The notes beneath the pieces are model-generated. The model ran no database searches and was not told the origin of the DNA. It saw only the letters and a program-made list of their open reading frames with translations. Positions 7,068 through 14,816 of a DNA stretch of 64,000 nt are shown here, in pieces (within the stretch, counting starts at the first letter, position 1; each line of letters starts with the position of its first letter). Source of the DNA: Bifidobacterium sp. (lineage in GTDB: Bacteria; Actinomycetota; Actinomycetes; Actinomycetales; Bifidobacteriaceae); NCBI GenBank assembly GCA_024104275.1, contig JAGGHK010000001.1, positions 846,452-910,451 of the forward strand, read 5' to 3'. Position numbers and translations under genes: made by a program.

Positions 7068-7496
7068 TGCAGCTCCTTCTTCAGGTCCGCGAGCGCCGTC
7101 CTTGTCTCGTTGATCTGTTTGTGGAGCCTGAGGGCCGCCTTGGAATACGGGGTGTCCCCGTTGTGGGCGGGGATGAGGTCCGCCTGCCTGGCGAAAGCGT
7201 CGAAAGTGGTTTCCGCAGCCATCAGCATTATCCTGGCGTACGCGCCGTTGACCAGACCGTCGATGGAATCCATGCCTCCGGCGAGCTTCAGGTGGCGCAG
7301 TGGAACCGTCGGCACCGTAGCTCCACACGGATCGCCGGTCGCACTCGCACCGGTCGCAGATCATGCTGAAACCACAGGCAGGCACATCCACATCGCTGAC
7401 GATGCCCTTGTGGTGGTAGCCGTGATGGTCGAACTCCACGACGTCACCCACACGGAAATCATCTATCGTAATCTGTTTCGCTGTCTGCTCGCTCAT
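6711..7496 (-). CDS. Long open frame; N-terminal part likely genuine
   Basis: From the ATG at 7496 the first 55-60 residues look like a real small domain: ITIDDFRVGDVVEFDHHGYHHKGIV, followed by CDRCECDRR. The frame does not close at the start of gene 7064-7273. It reads through that gene in the wrong phase, giving an Arg/Pro/Gly-rich segment, and merges with the frame of the 118-aa protein. Either one 261-aa protein is made, or a frameshift or lost stop has destroyed the end of a short first gene. I favour the second. Confidence 0.35.
   Translation of the reverse strand: MSEQTAKQITIDDFRVGDVVEFDHHGYHHKGIVSDVDVPACGFSMICDRCECDRRSVWSYGADGSTAPPEARRRHGFHRRSGQRRVRQDNADGCGNHFRRFRQAGGPHPRPQRGHPVFQGGPQAPQTDQRDKDGARGPEEGAAMSIASEEAEKVFPSRYRPGYEPRKDYRGKLAYLDGVTTDDLRQAYEVGRTAEATEQEVEAGAMALAMSFGGEWSVMPGCVQAKYRDDARIVLEAARNMAATGMIVVEERSRKSERKLK
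7064..7273 (-). CDS. Small hypothetical protein, 69 aa
   Basis: The ATG at 7273 is preceded by CGGAGG at ideal spacing, and the product (MDSIDGLVNGAYARIML at the start, DLKKELQ at the end) is a plausible all-helical protein. The frame extends to a GTG at 7315, but with no ribosome site. Its stop overlaps the start of the next gene. It is encoded inside a longer open frame in another phase (6711-7496). The balanced composition here against the Arg/Gly-rich alternative favours this frame. Confidence 0.6.
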   Translation of the reverse strand: MDSIDGLVNGAYARIMLMAAETTFDAFARQADLIPAHNGDTPYSKAALRLHKQINETRTALADLKKELQ

Positions 7497-7529
7497 TGTG
7501 TTTCCTCCTGGTAATTGATGCGGGGAAGG

Positions 7530-7742
7530 TCATAGCCTTTCGGAACCGTCGATGATGGTCGCTTTCTCGCTCAGGTTGCGGACGTCGGTACTGCCGTTCA
7601 TAAGCCCCATCTCGCCGCCCTTTTCCAGGAACCCATGCATAAGCTCCAACTCCTCGCGTTTGCTCGAAGCCCGCACGGTCGCCGCATAGATGACCTGCTG
7701 CCAAGCCGAAGACTCGACCAGATACGTCTTCATCCCACTCAT
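7530..7742 (-). CDS. Small hypothetical protein, 70 aa
   Basis: The product begins MSGMKTYLVESSAWQQVIYAATVRAS and looks like a short alpha/beta protein with no named domain. The ATG at 7742 overlaps the stop of the Cys-rich gene upstream. The frame runs further upstream (to 8174), but that part is an out-of-phase reading of the neighbour. Confidence 0.6.
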   Translation of the reverse strand: MSGMKTYLVESSAWQQVIYAATVRASSKREELELMHGFLEKGGEMGLMNGSTDVRNLSEKATIIDGSERL

Positions 7743-8143
7743 ACTGCCTCCTCGCGTTCCTTCGGGTCGCCGGTGGCACCCTCGAACCATGTCTGCGGCC
7801 GCATCCAGCCATCCTCGTCGAACCGCCAGTGCTTGGGGCACCAGTCGGTGCCGTCCGCCTCGTGCATCCAGCCGCCGGCGTCCGCGGCCTTGGCCTTCCC
7901 GCAGCCGGGATACGCGCACACCGGAGGCCCCGGCCGCCGCTCCTCGTCCGCGTCCAGATGCCAATGCCCGGGGCAGTAGTCCCGGCCGTCGCATTGGGCC
8001 CAATGGTCGTACTGGCAGGCCTCCTCGACCGCACGCCCGTAGGACTCCCACCAGTCGCAGCCATCCCAGTCGTCCAGCACGTTCCCGCAGCCGGGCCAGT
8101 CGCACGCCAGCGAATGCGACGCCCCGTAAACCCTGTCGCTCAT
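7739..8143 (-). CDS. Cys/His-rich putative zinc-binding protein, 134 aa
   Basis: Two similar modules of about 55 residues each carry a Cys-x4-Cys pair and a CPGH or CPKH pair (CDWPGCG...YCPGHWHLD and CAYPGCG...WCPKHWRFD), so two zinc-binding units arranged as an internal repeat are likely. It is also rich in Trp and Asp. Its start overlaps the stop of the exonuclease gene by 4 nt. No enzymatic motif is visible. A nucleic-acid or protein adaptor role is a guess. Confidence 0.65.
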   Translation of the reverse strand: MSDRVYGASHSLACDWPGCGNVLDDWDGCDWWESYGRAVEEACQYDHWAQCDGRDYCPGHWHLDADEERRPGPPVCAYPGCGKAKAADAGGWMHEADGTDWCPKHWRFDEDGWMRPQTWFEGATGDPKEREEAV

Positions 8144-8808
8144 GACTCCTCCTTGCGATAGGGAACCTCATCATCCGTCATCAAGTCGAACACATACGCG
8201 TTGACAAGTTGGCCGGCGGGGTCGGTGGGATCGGTATCGGAGACCGCCGGCTTGCACTGCAGGCCCATCATGACATCAAGCATCTTCCGATACTGTGCGA
8301 TATCGCGGTCCAGGCAAGTGCGGGTGCGGTGGTCGGTATCCCCGGTTTCCGGGATGGGAGCCTTTGCGGCCTGTAGGAACATGAGCACTGAGGATTTGTC
8401 CATCCACCGGTGGTCGATGCCGTGGTCCAGCAGGTTGCCTATCCACGGCATCAGGAACGCAAGGTCGAAGTGGACGCTGCTGCCCGCAGGATGCAATGTC
8501 GCGTGACGAGCCGTCTCTTTGACGAACGCGAAAAACTTCGAAGCCACATGGGTTTCATCGCCGTCTATCTTGGTCGAAGCCTCCAGCAGCCCGTTGGCCG
8601 AGTGGGTCGCGAGCGCCCACTTGGATATGTCTAAGCGTTCTCCGCATGGAACTACCGCATGAAACCTGCCGTATTCGCCGGTACCGTCCATGTCGGTCAC
8701 GCGCATCTCGACCTCGAGGATCCTGTCCTGCTCCGGGTCGAGGCCCGTGGTCTCGATATCGATCCAGAGCAGACGGTCGGGCTTGCCGGTTTTGCTATCC
8801 TCGCTCAT
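8140..8808 (-). CDS. DEDDh-type 3'-5' exonuclease (oligoribonuclease-like)
   Basis: The 222-aa protein contains the Exo I motif WIDIETTGLD (Asp17, Glu19), Exo II SVHFDLAFL (Asp115), and an Exo III-like HRTRTCLDRD (His160, Asp167/169). These acidic residues hold two metal ions in the DnaQ/oligoribonuclease fold. It probably trims single-stranded DNA or short RNA during replication of the element. It sits in the leftward array with 4-nt overlaps on both sides. The spacing between His160 and the last Asp is longer than usual for oligoribonuclease. Confidence 0.85.
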   Translation of the reverse strand: MSEDSKTGKPDRLLWIDIETTGLDPEQDRILEVEMRVTDMDGTGEYGRFHAVVPCGERLDISKWALATHSANGLLEASTKIDGDETHVASKFFAFVKETARHATLHPAGSSVHFDLAFLMPWIGNLLDHGIDHRWMDKSSVLMFLQAAKAPIPETGDTDHRTRTCLDRDIAQYRKMLDVMMGLQCKPAVSDTDPTDPAGQLVNAYVFDLMTDDEVPYRKEES

Positions 8809-9035
8809 TGTTCGGCCTTCTTGGAATCCTTTTTCGTTTTACTGGGCGCGGGCATGTAGATCTGCGACCATCCGGCATCCTGCGTGACCTTCAGATATCC
8901 GGAACTTCCGAAATTCTCCTCGCAGAAGCGCTCCAAGTGCCCTAACGCGGAAAGCTTTATCGCCCCGCGAACCATCAGCACCGTACGAGGGTCGGCAAGC
9001 GCCTGCTCGAATGTCGGCCCATCCTTCTCGCTCAT
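8805..9035 (-). CDS. Small hypothetical protein, 76 aa
   Basis: The protein has an acidic helical first half and a Lys-rich tail (SKTKKDSKKAEQ). The ATG at 9035 and the stop at 8805 both overlap the neighbouring genes. No motif is recognised. Confidence 0.6.
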   Translation of the reverse strand: MSEKDGPTFEQALADPRTVLMVRGAIKLSALGHLERFCEENFGSSGYLKVTQDAGWSQIYMPAPSKTKKDSKKAEQ

Positions 9036-9379
9036 TGCTTTCCCTCCAACAGTTCGTCCACGGTGTCGTGGCGTCGGCCGATATCGGCCACGTACAGGTT
9101 CCTGGCACGCTCGGGACCCGCACGGAACAGGTCGATGAACTTGTCATAGGTGATGCCGGCGAGCTCGCACAAGGCATGCTCGGTATGCCTCAGACGGGGC
9201 ACCCGCTCCTCGTTCCACAGGCGGTGCACGCCCAGCAGGCTCCCGTCCTCGGAGCTGACGTAACGGATGATGTCGGCGTCGAACGGCTCGTCACGCACCT
9301 CGTGCGTCTTGCTCCCGTCCAGGATCAGCTTGTAGATGTCCGGCTCAATCTTCGCCGTGACGATGCTCATGATTCTCAT
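9032..9379 (-). CDS. ASCH/PUA-like domain protein, 115 aa
   Basis: The segment IYKLILDGSKTHEVRDE resembles the ASCH-domain signature in which a Gly-x-Lys-T-x-Glu-x-Arg loop binds RNA, followed by beta strands (DADIIRYVS, LLGVHRL). Known members bind RNA or modified nucleotides. This is a family-level guess. An internal ATG at 9370 (MSIVTAK) is an alternative start. It overlaps the HNH gene upstream by 4 nt. Confidence 0.6.
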   Translation of the reverse strand: MRIMSIVTAKIEPDIYKLILDGSKTHEVRDEPFDADIIRYVSSEDGSLLGVHRLWNEERVPRLRHTEHALCELAGITYDKFIDLFRAGPERARNLYVADIGRRHDTVDELLEGKQ

Positions 9380-9969
9380 AATGTTTCCTTTCCTTGGTTG
9401 TCGAAATCTATCCTCGTGTAATCCTCGAGCCGGTAGTCCGTCTCGCCGTCCAAAGTGACCGCCACGCAGCCGTCCGGGTCCTCGGTGACGGCGGTGAGCC
9501 TGCCTGAATCAGACAATCCGTTGCCCAGCGTGACCGTGGCCATACTGTCCACCAGCGGGTCGAGCATCTCCGCCGACCATTTCAATCCGGTCTCCAGCAG
9601 CCACCTGTCCTTCTCCGAGGGGAGCAGCGGCCTGGCGGTGCCGTCGTCGAGCAGCCACACCCAGCCCCACCGCTTCGACAGGACCGGCACCTTCTCGGGA
9701 TCCCGCCACGAATGCACCAGCAGCCCGTACCGGTACGCCATGGCGGGATGCGCGTGCACCCACCCATGGCAGCCCGTAGTCCCGCTGCCGCACAGGTCCA
9801 CGAGGTTCGCGGGCCCGTGCAAACCGGGCCACGGGTGGCTGCGCGGCCTGCGATGATGCCGGGAGCCACCCGGCCACGCACCCATGCTCTTCCCGCAGCG
9901 CAGGCAGCAGAACCCGTCACGCATGTCCACCGTGTCGCACACCTTCCGGCTCGGCCCGCTGCTCGTCAT
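9376..9969 (-). CDS. HNH endonuclease
   Basis: The 197-aa protein has a zinc knuckle CLRCG (about 22-26), a basic His-rich ββα region SRHHRRPRS, and NLVDLCGSGTTGCHGWVHAHP, which together match the HNH fold with CxxC...CxxxxxC structural zinc ligands. In phages such small HNH enzymes often nick DNA near packaging sites or assist replication. Here it lies inside the replication block with no terminase visible. The C-terminal 90 residues are an acidic extension without a recognised domain. Confidence 0.82.
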   Translation of the reverse strand: MTSSGPSRKVCDTVDMRDGFCCLRCGKSMGAWPGGSRHHRRPRSHPWPGLHGPANLVDLCGSGTTGCHGWVHAHPAMAYRYGLLVHSWRDPEKVPVLSKRWGWVWLLDDGTARPLLPSEKDRWLLETGLKWSAEMLDPLVDSMATVTLGNGLSDSGRLTAVTEDPDGCVAVTLDGETDYRLEDYTRIDFDNQGKETL

Positions 9970-10244
9970 GATTCCACCCCCATGTGCGCGTGGAGAGGAC
10001 AGTAGACGTGGCCACGCTGCACGCCGCGCGAGCCGATGCCCCAGCCCTGGTTGTCAAGCGCCGCGTTGATATCGGCGTCGCTGTATCCGCCGGCCGTGCA
10101 GTGGTCGAACTCCAAACCGTCGAAATCCTCGTCCATGAGCCTGATATGCCCCGTGCAACCCACCGCATCGCACGACACGTCGCACACCGGATCATTGGCC
10201 GTGAACCCGTCAAGCTCCGTATCGGGTATGATCCTGACGCTCAT
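9966..10244 (-). CDS. Small Cys-rich protein, 92 aa
   Basis: The sequence contains CDVSCDAVGCTGH in the first third, one more Cys in the middle, and YCPLHAHM near the end, so a zinc-binding module like that of 7739-8143 is likely. It overlaps both neighbours by 4 nt. Function unknown. Confidence 0.6.
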   Translation of the reverse strand: MSVRIIPDTELDGFTANDPVCDVSCDAVGCTGHIRLMDEDFDGLEFDHCTAGGYSDADINAALDNQGWGIGSRGVQRGHVYCPLHAHMGVES

Positions 10245-11227
10245 GACACCGCCTCCGTTTCCTTGTTCCGTAGTTGTTCCATCTGTCTGAGTTCCTCCAT
10301 CGCGGCCTCATCCGATTTGCCTTCGTTGAACAGGTCACGCAACGCCATCAGCCGCCAATCCGAGGGATCCACCACGTCCAGCCCGAGCAGATTCAGCACC
10401 CGCTTCGAGCCGATGCCGTACGTGGTCTTATGCTCCGGCTCCTTCTCCGGTTCGTGCCATGTCCTTCCCGCGAGCGCCGTGTCCTGGTCGAAGACTTGGG
10501 TCTGGTGTTGGTCGCGTTTGGATTCGGCACGTTTGATCAGCCATGTGTTGAAGGCGGCGTCGAGGTTGCGGTACTGGTAGTGGTCGATGCCTTTGGAGAG
10601 CAGGGAGTTGCGGAATTCCTTGGCGAGGTTGTCGACGTCGATGAGGGGATAGCCCTTGTCGGTCAGTTCCATGGCCTGCTGGCGGTGTTCCTTTTTCGGC
10701 TGCCATTGTTGAATCTCATCTTCGCTCGGGAGCGAGCGTCTCTCACTCTTATCGTTAGATAAGAGTGAGGTTCTTAGGTTCTGAGTGTTCTGAGTGTTTA
10801 AGTGTTGACCGGTCATTGATTCGTCACTGACAGCGCACTGATTGGTCAGTGACGAATCAGGTTGACGATTCCGTTTCCGTTCCTCGTGTTCGCGCTGCGA
10901 CTTGCGGTGCCTCTCGGCGTTCTTCAGGGCCTTCTCGCGGCTGGTCTGATGCTGCAGATAGTCGTGGATGAAGAAGCCCGAATCACTGTCCGATTCCAGA
11001 ATGTCCATGTTCGTAAGAGCGTTCAGGTCATCGTCCTTCGCGCCGAGCTGGTAGTAGAGCTCGTCCTCGCTGAGGTGCCCGTCGTTGAGCATGTCTGAGC
11101 AGTAGGAGATCGCCAGCGTATACAATCCCAGGGCGCTAGGATGCTCGCGGGCCAGCTTGCGTATCTTCGTGCTCCGCCAGAACCCGTTGCTCAGTTTCGC
11201 GAACCCGTCACGCTTCGTCATTATCAT
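10241..11227 (-). CDS. Phage replication-initiation-like protein
   Basis: The 328-aa protein starts with a winged-helix-type domain (GFAKLSNGFWRSTKIRKLAREHPSA...) like the N-terminal domains of phage replisome organisers. A charged coiled region (about 110-135, KNAERHRKSQREHEERKRNR) and a Ser/Asn-rich linker follow. The C-terminal part (about 190-328) is predicted helical and may contact a helicase or loader. It is inferred to open the origin. It lies beside SSB, ParB-like and methyltransferase genes. An origin might lie in the locally AT-richer stretch 10,730-10,870, but I see no clear iterons. Confidence 0.68.
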   Translation of the reverse strand: MIMTKRDGFAKLSNGFWRSTKIRKLAREHPSALGLYTLAISYCSDMLNDGHLSEDELYYQLGAKDDDLNALTNMDILESDSDSGFFIHDYLQHQTSREKALKNAERHRKSQREHEERKRNRQPDSSLTNQCAVSDESMTGQHLNTQNTQNLRTSLLSNDKSERRSLPSEDEIQQWQPKKEHRQQAMELTDKGYPLIDVDNLAKEFRNSLLSKGIDHYQYRNLDAAFNTWLIKRAESKRDQHQTQVFDQDTALAGRTWHEPEKEPEHKTTYGIGSKRVLNLLGLDVVDPSDWRLMALRDLFNEGKSDEAAMEELRQMEQLRNKETEAVS

Positions 11228-11699
11228 CGCCTCCTTTCATGAACACGATCCAGTGCGTGCCCGTCTGCTTGGGCTGCCTGTTGCCGAACAGCGGCTTCTC
11301 CGGCGTACAGGCAAGCACCTGCGAAAGCGGGATCTGCGTCTCATTCCATTTGAAGATGAGCACGCCGGAAGGCCTGAGCACACGGAAGCACTCGGAAAAG
11401 CCCTTTTCCAGATACGCTTGCCAGCCGCTCTCAGGCAGGATGCCGTACTTACGGGCCATATAGCTGTTCTCGCCTGCATGCTTCAGATGCGGCGGGTCGA
11501 ACACCACCAGACGGAACGCACCGTCACCGAACGGCAGATGCCGGTAATCCATCAACCTGTCAGGCCTCACCTCGAACCTCCGCCCGTCGCACAACTCGAA
11601 ACCCTCATCGCGAACATCACCGAACAACACCCTCGAATCATGCTTGTCGAACCAGAACATCCGCCCTCCACAACACGGGTCAAGCACCTTTTTCACCAT
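11208..11699 (-). CDS. Phage SAM-dependent DNA methyltransferase-like protein
   Basis: The 163-aa protein begins KVLDPCCGGRMFWFDK, a motif I-like SAM-binding segment, and has VVFDPPHLKHAGENS, a catalytic DPP[H/Y]-type motif, then a Rossmann-type end (SGVLIFKWNET). It resembles short class I methyltransferases carried by phages that may protect phage DNA. His replaces the aromatic residue commonly found after DPP, so the substrate (adenine, cytosine or other) is uncertain. It overlaps the replication gene by 20 nt. Confidence 0.72.
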   Translation of the reverse strand: MVKKVLDPCCGGRMFWFDKHDSRVLFGDVRDEGFELCDGRRFEVRPDRLMDYRHLPFGDGAFRLVVFDPPHLKHAGENSYMARKYGILPESGWQAYLEKGFSECFRVLRPSGVLIFKWNETQIPLSQVLACTPEKPLFGNRQPKQTGTHWIVFMKGGDDNDEA

Positions 11700-11776
11700 C
11701 GTTTGCCTCCCTCATAGCCGATCAGCACCGTCACGCCGATGATCAACGTCAATGCAAGCCAGTCAGGCATCTTCAT
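11693..11776 (-). CDS. Tiny single-pass membrane protein, 27 aa
   Basis: A 27-codon frame starting MKMPDW encodes one hydrophobic helix (LALTLIIGVTVLIGY) followed by a basic end (GGKRW). Its start lies inside the end of the ParB-like gene and its stop (TGA) overlaps the methyltransferase start, so it fills the only gap between two coupled genes. A second ATG at 11770 is possible. This arrangement supports translation, but no function can be assigned. Confidence 0.55.
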   Translation of the reverse strand: MKMPDWLALTLIIGVTVLIGYEGGKRW

Positions 11777-13184
11777 GCCCGAACTCGCCCTTGAGTGCGG
11801 CGACTTCCGCATCGCTGACCGGATAGCCCATGCCGGCCAGTATGCGGTAGTAAGGCCTGATATACCGGTCTCGTGCGGTTTGCCAGTCCCACGCGTTCGC
11901 GGTGATGTGGCCCTCCGCTCTGGCGCACAGCAGGACGATGACCTCGGGCTGCGGGCTTCTCTGCTGACGGTCGTGCATGGCCTGCCAGTTTTCCTTGCCG
12001 TCCAGATGCCATACCCTGCCTGACACCTTGTCGATGACAGGCAGCACGTTCCCGCCGCTGATGGCGTCGTAGGCCTTGATCATCCTGTCCATGTCATCGG
12101 CGGCAATGCCTGTGTTGTAGTAATATTCGTCCCCGCCCATCAGGTCGTTGAAAATCAGACGGGTGGCCGCCAACGTCCATTTGGCATCGTCGAGGCTGTG
12201 CACGTTGGCGTGAAGCCATTGCTCGCGCAGTTGGCGGCTTGTCGAGTGGAGTTCGCGCACCAGCTTCATGCGGGCGCGTTCCTCTGCCTTGCGCCGCTTT
12301 TCGGATTCGCTCAGATCAGGTGCGGCCTTCTTCGGCTTCGGCACGAGAACCTGGACGCCGCCGTCACGCACGCATACCGCGTAGCCGGGGTGATCGGAGA
12401 AATCCTCGTCCTCCCACTGCTCACCGAAAGACCTGGAATCATCGTGGTCGAGCGCGGTAGCCTGCGCGACGCGATCCCACCCTGACGGTATCTCCCAAGC
12501 GCTGTCGGGAAGTTTCACGCCGTCAGGCAGAGCCGGCAGATGATGCTCTTTGATGTACTTTTCGGCGTCGGCGACCCATTCCCGTTCACGGCGCTCGTCA
12601 CGTGCCCTGCTGAGCTTGTAGTCCCAGTTGCTCGTTCCTGCCGCTTCGGCAAGTTTCGCCTGGGTTTCCGGGTCGTCGTCGAAGTCGGCCAGATCCTGCA
12701 GTTCGGTCACGGTCAGCTGTGCGAAGTCCTTCGCCTTGCCCCGCACCTCCTGCGGGATGGACGCCATCTTGATACGGCTGCGCACATACGAGCCGCTGCG
12801 CCCCGTCTGCTTCGAGATCTGCCTGATGTCACTGCCAAGGTCAAGCAGCCCCTGATACGCGTCCGCCTCCTCTATCGGGGTCAGGTCGGTGCGCTGGCTG
12901 TTCTCCACGATCATGAGCTCCAGCTGCCTCTTCCCGTCCAGGCTGCCGTCGACCACACACGGCACCTCGGTAAGCCCGGCCAGCTTCGCCGCCGCCAGCC
13001 TGCGGTGTCCGATCACCACCCGGTAGCCCTGCTCCGGCCCCATGGGCACCACGAGCAGGTTCTGACGCACACCCTGCGCCCTGATGCTCTCCGCGAGTTC
13101 CGAGACGTCGCCCACGTCCCTGCGCGGGTTGCCCGGATGCGGGTGGAGCTTCTCCACCGGAATCATGCGTATCTGATCGTTCAT
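11763..13184 (-). CDS. ParB/Spo0J-family nuclease-fold protein
   Basis: The 473-aa protein has an N-terminal ParB/sulfiredoxin domain (about 1-95) with VEKLHPHPGNPRR and the nucleotide-binding box GHRRLAAAK, and then a helix-turn-helix KorB/Spo0J part (about 105-190: IEEADAYQGLL...ISKQTGRSGSYVRSRI). The C-terminal 280 residues are unlike chromosomal ParB. No ParA gene lies next to it, so a role in segregation is doubtful. Phage members may act in replication or as CTP-dependent switches. It follows the WhiB gene with a 4-nt overlap. Confidence 0.82.
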   Translation of the reverse strand: MNDQIRMIPVEKLHPHPGNPRRDVGDVSELAESIRAQGVRQNLLVVPMGPEQGYRVVIGHRRLAAAKLAGLTEVPCVVDGSLDGKRQLELMIVENSQRTDLTPIEEADAYQGLLDLGSDIRQISKQTGRSGSYVRSRIKMASIPQEVRGKAKDFAQLTVTELQDLADFDDDPETQAKLAEAAGTSNWDYKLSRARDERREREWVADAEKYIKEHHLPALPDGVKLPDSAWEIPSGWDRVAQATALDHDDSRSFGEQWEDEDFSDHPGYAVCVRDGGVQVLVPKPKKAAPDLSESEKRRKAEERARMKLVRELHSTSRQLREQWLHANVHSLDDAKWTLAATRLIFNDLMGGDEYYYNTGIAADDMDRMIKAYDAISGGNVLPVIDKVSGRVWHLDGKENWQAMHDRQQRSPQPEVIVLLCARAEGHITANAWDWQTARDRYIRPYYRILAGMGYPVSDAEVAALKGEFGHEDA

Positions 13185-13480
13185 AGTTTTCTCCTTTTTT
13201 GGATTCGCTGTTTAGCATCAGCCTCATTCAAAGTCATCGTCTCCAACATCCCGTCCATATCCACGCGTCCGGTCAGATAGAGACCTCCCCACACCGACCC
13301 GTAGCCCTCAAGGCTTCCGCGCCGGTTCCACGCGCATAGCGCGCACTGCTTCACGACCGGGCACGACCTGCATACCGCGAGCGCCTTGTGGATGGTGTGG
13401 TAGTCTCCCCTGTTGGGGAAGAACCATTCGGGGTCGGCTTTGCGGCAGGCTGCCTGGTCGCGCCAGGATTCATCCGGCAC
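13181..13480 (-). CDS. WhiB-family iron-sulfur regulator
   Basis: The 99-aa protein has four conserved Cys (12, 37, 40 and 46, in AAC...CRSCPVVKQC) that hold a [4Fe-4S] cluster, and the turn GSVWGG (61-66), both hallmarks of the actinobacterial WhiB/Wbl family. The C-terminus is basic (KRRKL). Chromosomal WhiB proteins bind the sigma-A C-terminal domain to regulate promoters, and mycobacteriophage WhiB proteins are known to compete with host ones. Here it could redirect host transcription during induction. It overlaps the ParB-like gene by 4 nt. Confidence 0.9.
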   Translation of the reverse strand: MPDESWRDQAACRKADPEWFFPNRGDYHTIHKALAVCRSCPVVKQCALCAWNRRGSLEGYGSVWGGLYLTGRVDMDGMLETMTLNEADAKQRIQKRRKL

Positions 13481-13518
13481 TGTCAGGTTCCTCGGTATGT
13501 GTATGCAAGGTGGCGCGT

Positions 13519-14097
13519 CTAGAATTCCGGTTCATCGGAATCGCCCCCGAACTCGTCAGCGGGTGGCATGGCACCCCATGGGTCGGGTTCGCTGCCTTTC
13601 GGGGCCGTGGGGTCATGCGGCATGGGGTTCGTCTGGCCGTTCTGCTGCGCGCCGTTCCACGGGGCGTTTTGGCCGGCGCCGCCCTGATAGTTGTTTGTGC
13701 CGCTTTGCCCCGGCCAATAGCCGTTGCCGTTCCGGTTCCGCTTGGTGACCTGGGCGGTGGCGTAGCGCAGGGACGGGCCGATCTCGTCGACCGTCAGTTC
13801 CACGACCGTGCGGTTGGACCCGTCGTTGGCGGTGTACGAACGCTGCTGCAGGCGGCCCTGGGCGATCACGCGCATGCCCTTGGAAAGCGACGACGCGCAA
13901 TGGTCGGCCATATCCCGCCACGCGGAACAGCGCATGAACAGGGCGTTGCCGTCCTCCCACTGGTTCGTGTTGCGGTTATAGGTCCGCGGCGTCGAAGCAA
14001 TCGTGAAATTGACAACTGCGGTTCCGTCTCCCGTCGTCCTCAATTCGGGGTCGGCGGTCAAGTTGCCGATAATCGTCAGAATGGTCTCTCCTGCCAT
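13519..14097 (-). CDS. ssb: Single-stranded DNA-binding protein
   Basis: The 192-aa protein has the SSB OB-fold (about 1-115: [15 protein letters not shown]..., [36 protein letters not shown]) and a long disordered Gly/Asn/Gln-rich linker. It ends in the acidic tip SDEPEF, which in SSB recruits repair and replication partners. As a separate copy within the element it should coat single-stranded DNA during its replication. It is preceded by short unknown genes and followed by the WhiB gene. Confidence 0.93.
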   Translation of the reverse strand: MAGETILTIIGNLTADPELRTTGDGTAVVNFTIASTPRTYNRNTNQWEDGNALFMRCSAWRDMADHCASSLSKGMRVIAQGRLQQRSYTANDGSNRTVVELTVDEIGPSLRYATAQVTKRNRNGNGYWPGQSGTNNYQGGAGQNAPWNGAQQNGQTNPMPHDPTAPKGSEPDPWGAMPPADEFGGDSDEPEF

Positions 14098-14098
14098 G

Positions 14099-14299
14099 TC
14101 ACTCCTTTCCTTTTCTGCGTGATTCCAGGTACTTTCTCGCTGCCTTGCGTACCACGCCTCTTTCGTGCGCCTCGAGCGTCGGCACGACTCTCTTGTCGAG
14201 CAGATTGTCGACGTCCTCCACGTTGTAAAACGACCAGAACAGGATCGTTATGGTACGGAAACCCGCTTTCCTGACATCACCTGAGTAAATCGGTTTCAT
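14099..14299 (-). CDS. Small basic hypothetical protein, 66 aa
   Basis: The start at 14299 overlaps the stop of the previous gene. The frame continues upstream to 14329 but without need. The C-terminal half is strongly basic ([20 protein letters not shown]), suggesting nucleic-acid contact. Its stop is 1 nt from the ssb start. No family recognised. Confidence 0.55.
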   Translation of the reverse strand: MKPIYSGDVRKAGFRTITILFWSFYNVEDVDNLLDKRVVPTLEAHERGVVRKAARKYLESRRKGKE

Positions 14300-14541
14300 C
14301 TCAGCTCCCTTCGTGGTATCCACCGGCACATCGCCGTCACCGTCCTGCCGATGCGGTCGATGTGGATGTCCCTGTCGTACGGCTGGAGGAACACGTACGG
14401 GTAGTCCTCACGGCTGTTGAGCTCGCTGATCGTCGAATGCACCTCGGCCACGATCGATCTCTCCGCCTTGATCAGCCCGTCGGCGGTGAGCGGCCACATG
14501 CACGGTATGGCTTCGTGGAAATGCACCGTCATGGGTCTCAC
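14296..14541 (-). CDS. Small hypothetical protein, 81 aa
   Basis: It overlaps the upstream gene's stop and the downstream gene's start by 4 nt each. The sequence contains YPYVFLQPYDRDIHIDRIGR and ends RRELR. No motif is recognised. Confidence 0.55.
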   Translation of the reverse strand: MRPMTVHFHEAIPCMWPLTADGLIKAERSIVAEVHSTISELNSREDYPYVFLQPYDRDIHIDRIGRTVTAMCRWIPRRELR

Positions 14542-14816
14542 CTGCCCTTCGCCGGAATGTCGCCCATGTACTCGCGCAGCGACTGCACGCTGACGAGCGT
14601 GGTCTTGCTGCCGGGCATCTTCCTGGTGCGTATCCCGTGCTGATGGCAGAACCTGCGTGTGAACGCGTCGTCCTTCATGCCGAGCATGCGGGTGACGGTC
14701 GTGATGGGCACGGCTATCTGCAGCTGCGCCCTGGTCGCCTCGTCGACCAGCCTCCGGAACACCTCGACCAGCTCCCGCATGGTCGGCTGCGTCTCCTTGT
14801 CGTCATTCGCCGCCAT
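14538..14816 (-). CDS. Putative HTH DNA-binding protein, 92 aa
   Basis: From the ATG at 14816 the protein contains ITTVTRMLGMKDDAFTRRFCHQHGIRTRKMPG, which reads like a helix-turn-helix for DNA recognition, followed by a conserved-looking LREYMGD. I infer a small regulator or accessory replication factor. The frame extends to 14843 but that start would overlap the membrane protein gene further. Confidence 0.55.
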   Translation of the reverse strand: MAANDDKETQPTMRELVEVFRRLVDEATRAQLQIAVPITTVTRMLGMKDDAFTRRFCHQHGIRTRKMPGSKTTLVSVQSLREYMGDIPAKGR

